DNA of 64,000 nt. Source: Planomicrobium okeanokoites (lineage in GTDB: Bacteria; Bacillota; Bacilli; Bacillales_A; Planococcaceae). This document shows, in pieces, positions 60,814 to 64,000 of the stretch (positions within the stretch are counted from its first letter, which is position 1; every line of letters starts with the position of its first letter). The stretch covers positions 18,445-82,444 of the forward strand of contig NZ_QQRS01000008.1 in assembly GCF_003428875.1 (NCBI RefSeq), read 5' to 3'. The notes beneath the pieces are model-generated. The model saw only the letters and a program-made list of their open reading frames with translations, was not told the origin of the DNA and did no database searches. The position numbers and the translations under genes are program-made.

Positions 60814-61368
60814 ATGAAAATTTACACGAAGACAGGAGATAAAGGGACCACTTCGCTGGTGTACGGTTCAAGAGTCCCGAAAAATGATGTGCTCGTGGAA
60901 GCTTATGGTACATGTGATGAAGCGAATTCGATGATCGGGTTGGCCGTCGCGCACTTGAATGGCGAATTTTTCGGCGAAAAAGAAGAGATTTGCGATGTGT
61001 TCCATGAAATCCAAACGACTTTATTTCATGTTGGAGCAGAACTCGCAACGCCTGCGGGGAAAGAAGTTAAGTGGAAACTGGAGACCGCTGATACGGAAAA
61101 GCTGGAATCCTGGATCGACAAATATGATGCGGAACTGCCGGCATTGAGCAACTTCATCCTGCCTAGTGGACATCCAGCCGGAGCGGCGCTGCATGTAGCC
61201 CGTACAGTCGTCAGACGGGCAGAGCGTCTTGCCACCTCTATTGGAGCAGGGACGTCTACGGAAGTGCTTGCTTACTTGAATCGGCTGTCAGACTTCCTAT
61301 TTGTAGCAGCCCGCTTTATCAATCAGCGCATGGGCAGCAAAGAAAATGAACTCCATAGTAAGAAATAA
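60814..61368 (+). CDS. ATP:cob(I)alamin adenosyltransferase (PduO type)
   Basis: A 184-residue five-helix bundle enzyme that makes adenosylcobalamin. It has the ATP-binding N-terminus TKTGDKGTTSLVYGSRVPK, VEAYGTCDEANSMIGLA, and the C-terminal RTVVRRAERL helix. AAGGGG lies before ATG 60814, 2 bp after the dehydrogenase stop. Its presence implies cobalamin use or salvage by the organism, though no B12-dependent enzyme is in the window. Similar to B. subtilis YvqK. Confidence 0.93.
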   Translation: MKIYTKTGDKGTTSLVYGSRVPKNDVLVEAYGTCDEANSMIGLAVAHLNGEFFGEKEEICDVFHEIQTTLFHVGAELATPAGKEVKWKLETADTEKLESWIDKYDAELPALSNFILPSGHPAGAALHVARTVVRRAERLATSIGAGTSTEVLAYLNRLSDFLFVAARFINQRMGSKENELHSKK

Positions 61369-61411
61369 CGTTTAACAAGCAGCTCTTAACCAGCGTGCTT
61401 ATAGTGATTTC

Positions 61412-61458
61412 TTGACATCTGCCGTGCATTTTGAGTACACTAATTATAACGATTATAA
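61412..61458 (+). promoter_or_regulatory. perR promoter with PerR box
   Basis: TTGACA (61412-61417), an 18-bp spacer and TACACT (61436-61441) form the promoter. TTATAACGATTATAA at 61444-61458 matches 13 of 14 defined positions of the PerR box TTATAATnATTATAA and covers the transcription start, predicting autorepression. Confidence 0.88.
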
Positions 61459-61491
61459 AGTAAGAATCTTTATGAAGTGAGGTGCACGGCG

Positions 61492-61935
61492 ATGTCTGAA
61501 GTATTATTAAAAGACGCGCTTGATGCTTTGAAGTCTACAGGTGTCAGAATCACTCCGCAGCGCCATGCGATTTTGGAGTACATGATTCATTCTACAACGC
61601 ACCCGACAGCGGATGACATTTATCGCGCGCTTGAGAAATCTTTTCCCAATATGAGTGTTGCAACTGTTTATAATAATTTACGTGTCTTTAAAAAAGCCGG
61701 TCTTGTGAAGGAATTGACTTATGGCGATTCTTCAAGCAGGTTCGATTTTGTTACGCACGACCATTATCATATGATCTGCAATGATTGTGGAAAGATAGTG
61801 GATTTTCATTATCCCGGCTTGGATGAAGTGGAACATTTGGCATCACATGTTACTGGGTTCCAAGTGGATTACCACCGTCTTGAAATCTATGGAACTTGTC
61901 AGGATTGCCTTTCCGATTCAGCAAAGGCGCAATAA
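61492..61935 (+). CDS. perR: Peroxide-sensing repressor PerR
   Basis: A Fur-family, Fe/Mn-dependent sensor of hydrogen peroxide. The 147-residue protein keeps every key residue at B. subtilis numbering: regulatory-site His37, Asp85, His91, His93 and Asp104, and the structural zinc cysteines Cys96, Cys99, Cys136 and Cys139. The recognition helix is near [18 protein letters not shown] precedes ATG 61492. The near-perfect PerR box upstream supports the call over Fur or Zur. Confidence 0.97.
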   Translation: MSEVLLKDALDALKSTGVRITPQRHAILEYMIHSTTHPTADDIYRALEKSFPNMSVATVYNNLRVFKKAGLVKELTYGDSSSRFDFVTHDHYHMICNDCGKIVDFHYPGLDEVEHLASHVTGFQVDYHRLEIYGTCQDCLSDSAKAQ

Positions 61936-61936
61936 G

Positions 61937-61970
61937 AAAGCGTGCATAGGATCTTATGCCCGCTTTTTTA
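61937..61970 (+). terminator. Terminator of perR
   Basis: AAAGCGTGCATA pairs with TATGCCCGCTTT (one mismatch), followed by TTTT. Confidence 0.82.
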
Positions 61971-61996
61971 TTTTGAAAATTTTTCATTGAGAATAA

Positions 61997-62029
61997 AAAA
62001 CCGCCAGCGATCCAGTCGCTGGCGGTTTT
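61997..62029 (-). terminator. Terminator of ygzB
   Basis: AAAACCGCCAGCGA pairs perfectly with TCGCTGGCGGTTTT around TCCAG, just beyond the minus-strand stop. Confidence 0.9.
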
Positions 62030-62032
62030 CGT

Positions 62033-62386
62033 TTATACTTTTGAATTCTTTTTGTTGTATTCAACGTCGAATTCTTTACCTTCAAGTGATGGATCCATAG
62101 TCAGAGGTTCACGGCAATGCATGCACATATCCACACGCCCGAGCATTTTTGTATGTCGTCCGCAGTTCGGACATTCGACAGGAACGGTTTTCATGGAAAG
62201 AAGACCGATCCAGGCGTAGACTCCTGTACTGCCGATGATGGCAACGACTCCAAGCAGCATGAAAGTGACCATGATTGCGGGCTGTTCTCTAAAGTAAATG
62301 CCTATATACATTATAACGATGCCGATGAAAATCAAAGACAGCGCAAAAGTCCGGATACGATTGATTTTATTTTTATAAGGCTTCAT
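62033..62386 (-). CDS. ygzB: YgzB family membrane protein (UPF0295)
   Basis: A 117-residue protein with two membrane helices and a C-terminal zinc-ribbon-like CPNC...CMHC pair. Function unknown; a conserved neighbour of perR. Length equals B. subtilis YgzB (117). GGAGGAG precedes ATG 62386. Convergent with perR. Confidence 0.92.
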   Translation of the reverse strand: MKPYKNKINRIRTFALSLIFIGIVIMYIGIYFREQPAIMVTFMLLGVVAIIGSTGVYAWIGLLSMKTVPVECPNCGRHTKMLGRVDMCMHCREPLTMDPSLEGKEFDVEYNKKNSKV

Positions 62387-62621
62387 GTTTACTCCTCCTT
62401 GCATCAATCATACTATATCATAATCCATGTGAAAAAGTGTTAATGCTTTTCTTATGAAGGAATCAGCGGAAATATGTCGAAATAGAGAAAAGCGGGTCTT
62501 GCCTGAAGAAGTTTCAGGAGAACCCGCCACGATGATTCAATAGAATGGACAAAAAATATTTGAGTTGATGAAAAAAGGGTATACCCGTAAGCAAGCCTGA
62601 ATCTGCAGGGAGTGAAATAGA

Positions 62622-63494
62622 ATGGAACAAATATTAAGGCCGATTTATCAGGAACGCGCCAGCCAGGAAAGCACACTTGGCGTTGTGCTCGTTGAGAAAA
62701 GGGAGAAGGTCAGTCCAAGTACGGATACTTTCGACACGATACTGCTGATCATCACGAAAGAAAATGAAACGGCTGTTTTCACGAAGCATTATACTTACGA
62801 CGAGAAAAAAGCTGCCATGCATATCATTACCGAAAAGCAGCTTAAGAAATGGCTGTTGCTTGGAACGAACCGCAAAATAGTGGACTGGCTGTTCAATGGC
62901 CGGATCATTTATGATCGAAATGAATTTATGGAAAAACTAATTACAGAGCTAAAGGAATATCCGTTTGCAGGAAGAAAGATTAAAATGGGTCTCGAGTATG
63001 CCAAGCTGATACGGCGCTATCTGGAAGGGAAAGTTCTCTTTGAAGAAAAAAATTACCTGGATGCTTACCGCCACGTAATTGAATCTCTTCATCACCTGGC
63101 ACGGCTCTCGGTGTTGGAAAACGGCCTGCCGCCAGAAGTGACTGTGTGGTCCCAAGTGAAAAAGATAGAACCGTCCATTTATAAGTTGTATGAAGAGCTG
63201 GTTCTAAGCGATGAATCCATTGATAAGCGATTGGAGCTGTTATTTCTGGCCAGTGAGTTTCTCATACATTCCCGCACAGCTGATGGAGCGCAGCACATTA
63301 CGGAAGTAATGGCGAAAAAAAGGAGCTGGACCATCCAGGAACTTCACGAACAAGAAGAACTGAGGAATTATTCTTCTGATCTGGAAGTATTCATTGAATA
63401 TCTTGTTGATAAGGAAATCGTGTTTACTGAAGGCGTCATGACTAAGAGCGATAGAATTTTCCATCGCTATTATTTTGTTAAGGCTGCTAAGTGA
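62622..63494 (+). CDS. ygxA: Nucleotidyltransferase-like protein YgxA
   Basis: A 290-residue protein: an N-terminal nucleotidyltransferase-like domain with weak motifs (TLGVVLVEKREKVSPSTDTFD), a middle helical domain (YRHVIESLHHLARLSV) and a C-terminal winged-helix-like end. Biochemical role unknown. Its place directly before an rRNA operon matches ygxA-rrnD in B. subtilis. The start has GCAGGGAGTG upstream. Confidence 0.85.
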   Translation: MEQILRPIYQERASQESTLGVVLVEKREKVSPSTDTFDTILLIITKENETAVFTKHYTYDEKKAAMHIITEKQLKKWLLLGTNRKIVDWLFNGRIIYDRNEFMEKLITELKEYPFAGRKIKMGLEYAKLIRRYLEGKVLFEEKNYLDAYRHVIESLHHLARLSVLENGLPPEVTVWSQVKKIEPSIYKLYEELVLSDESIDKRLELLFLASEFLIHSRTADGAQHITEVMAKKRSWTIQELHEQEELRNYSSDLEVFIEYLVDKEIVFTEGVMTKSDRIFHRYYFVKAAK

Positions 63495-63507
63495 GTGCAT
63501 CTTTTCC

Positions 63508-63543
63508 AAACCGGATTGTCCTCGGACAATCCGGTTTCTTTCA
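63508..63543 (+). terminator. Terminator of ygxA
   Basis: AAACCGGATTGTC pairs perfectly with GACAATCCGGTTT around CTCG, followed by CTTTC. It insulates the rRNA operon. Confidence 0.85.
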
Positions 63544-63637
63544 TTAGAGGAGACACACAGAATTGTAAAAGGAATAATAATATTTAATATAGCAATTGCC
63601 ATGCATCCAAAGATTTTCTTTTTTTGTCCTTTTATCG

Positions 63638-63667
63638 TTGACAAAAGAGGGGGTATCGTATTATGAT
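63638..63667 (+). promoter_or_regulatory. rRNA operon promoter P1
   Basis: TTGACA (63638-63643), an 18-bp spacer and TATGAT (63662-63667), preceded by an A/T-rich stretch that could be an UP element. Confidence 0.75.
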
Positions 63668-63716
63668 ATTTCATGTCGCTTCGGCACATTAAGTTTTTTA
63701 GAATAATAAATAAAGC

Positions 63717-63745
63717 TTGACTCCGAGGATAGACGATGATAAATT
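63717..63745 (+). promoter_or_regulatory. rRNA operon promoter P2
   Basis: TTGACT (63717-63722), a 17-bp spacer and TAAATT (63740-63745), about 79 bp after P1. Tandem P1/P2 promoters are usual for Bacillus rrn operons. Confidence 0.6.
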
Positions 63746-63752
63746 AGAGAAG

Positions 63753-63963
63753 TCGCTTTTACAGGACGCGGAATTTTGAACCTTGAAAACTGAACAGCAA
63801 AACGTCAACATAAATGTTTGGAGCGCTTAGCGCGACAAACAATTATGCGATGGCCGCGCAAGCGGTCGGAGCAAACTTACTGATCAGTGCAAACAGATCA
63901 AAGCGAATCGTGCGTTCTTCGGAACGGCGATGCGCCAGCAGTATTGAGCAATCAACTACTTCT
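63753..63963 (+). other. rRNA leader (pre-16S)
   Basis: A gene-free transcribed leader. It contains the boxA-like antitermination segment ACCTTGAAAACTGAACAG near 63780-63797, and G+C-rich stretches (63819-63875 and 63909-63943) that would form the RNase III processing stem with sequence after 16S. No coding frame is supported. Confidence 0.6.
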
Positions 63964-64000
63964 ATAATGGAGAGTTTGATCCTGGCTCAGGACGAACGCT
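63964..64000 (+). rRNA. 16S ribosomal RNA, 5' end (partial)
   Basis: The universal 5' segment AGAGTTTGATCCTGGCTCAG begins at 63971 and continues with GACGAACGCT at the window edge. The mature end is set at about 63964 by E. coli numbering. Only the first 37 bases are present. Confidence 0.97.

Overview
The window is a chromosomal segment of a low-to-moderate G+C Gram-positive bacterium of the order Bacillales. Planococcaceae (Planococcus or Planomicrobium-like) is the most likely family. That placement is an inference from gene content and order; I could not run a database search. The gene order follows the Bacillus subtilis chromosome from pcrB to the rRNA operon next to ygxA, in strongly compressed form: yer/yef genes, then yfk, yfh, yga and rrn. 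No tRNA genes, CRISPR array, insertion sequence or prophage genes were seen. Nearly all genes look intact and vertically inherited.

Region 1 (1-15.4 kb) holds the tail of pcrB, then pcrA and ligA (repair and replication) with a LexA-type SOS box in the pcrA promoter. Next come the CamS lipoprotein gene, gatCAB (amidated Gln/Asn-tRNA), a thioredoxin-fold protein, dgkB (lipid recycling), a Nudix hydrolase, a cytochrome bd operon (cydA-cydB plus a 36-codon cydS-like gene), rlmCD and a Fur-regulated-basic-protein-like small gene. Region 2 (15.5-33.6 kb) is a mosaic of housekeeping and accessory genes: an amidase, a divergent TetR/MFS efflux pair with a paired operator, a DEAD-box helicase with a DEGD motif, two M29 aminopeptidases, an SGNH hydrolase, an M20 peptidase, a TPP riboswitch followed by thiT, map, an M3 oligopeptidase, GNAT and DinB proteins, carbonic anhydrase, mreBH and an unlisted 46-residue membrane protein.

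Region 3 (33.7-36.1 kb) is a two-gene flavin monooxygenase/methyltransferase operon and is the best candidate here for undescribed chemistry. Region 4 (36.2-46.6 kb) is the yfk/yfh block: yfkK, an alanine symporter, a probable sigma-B stress unit (YtxH-like plus BrkB-like), an SE1561-like gene, an odd 320-bp leader-like stretch, OsmC, yfkF, a second m5U methyltransferase, yfhF, recX-yfhH-yfhJ and yfhP. Region 5 (46.7-64 kb) is mutY-fabL, ygaC, ygaD, a five-gene Dpp/Opp-type peptide transporter, ygaE-gsaB, bcp, a 2-hydroxyacid dehydrogenase with a PduO-type adenosyltransferase, perR with a near-perfect PerR box, ygzB, ygxA, and the promoters, leader and first bases of a 16S rRNA gene.

The regulatory wiring visible in the DNA links several units to stress: LexA (pcrA-ligA), sigma-B (YtxH/BrkB), PerR (perR itself and perhaps the 46-aa gene), a TetR-type drug sensor, and thiamine pyrophosphate sensing (thiT). 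Most transcription units end in strong hairpins, many of them shared by convergent genes.
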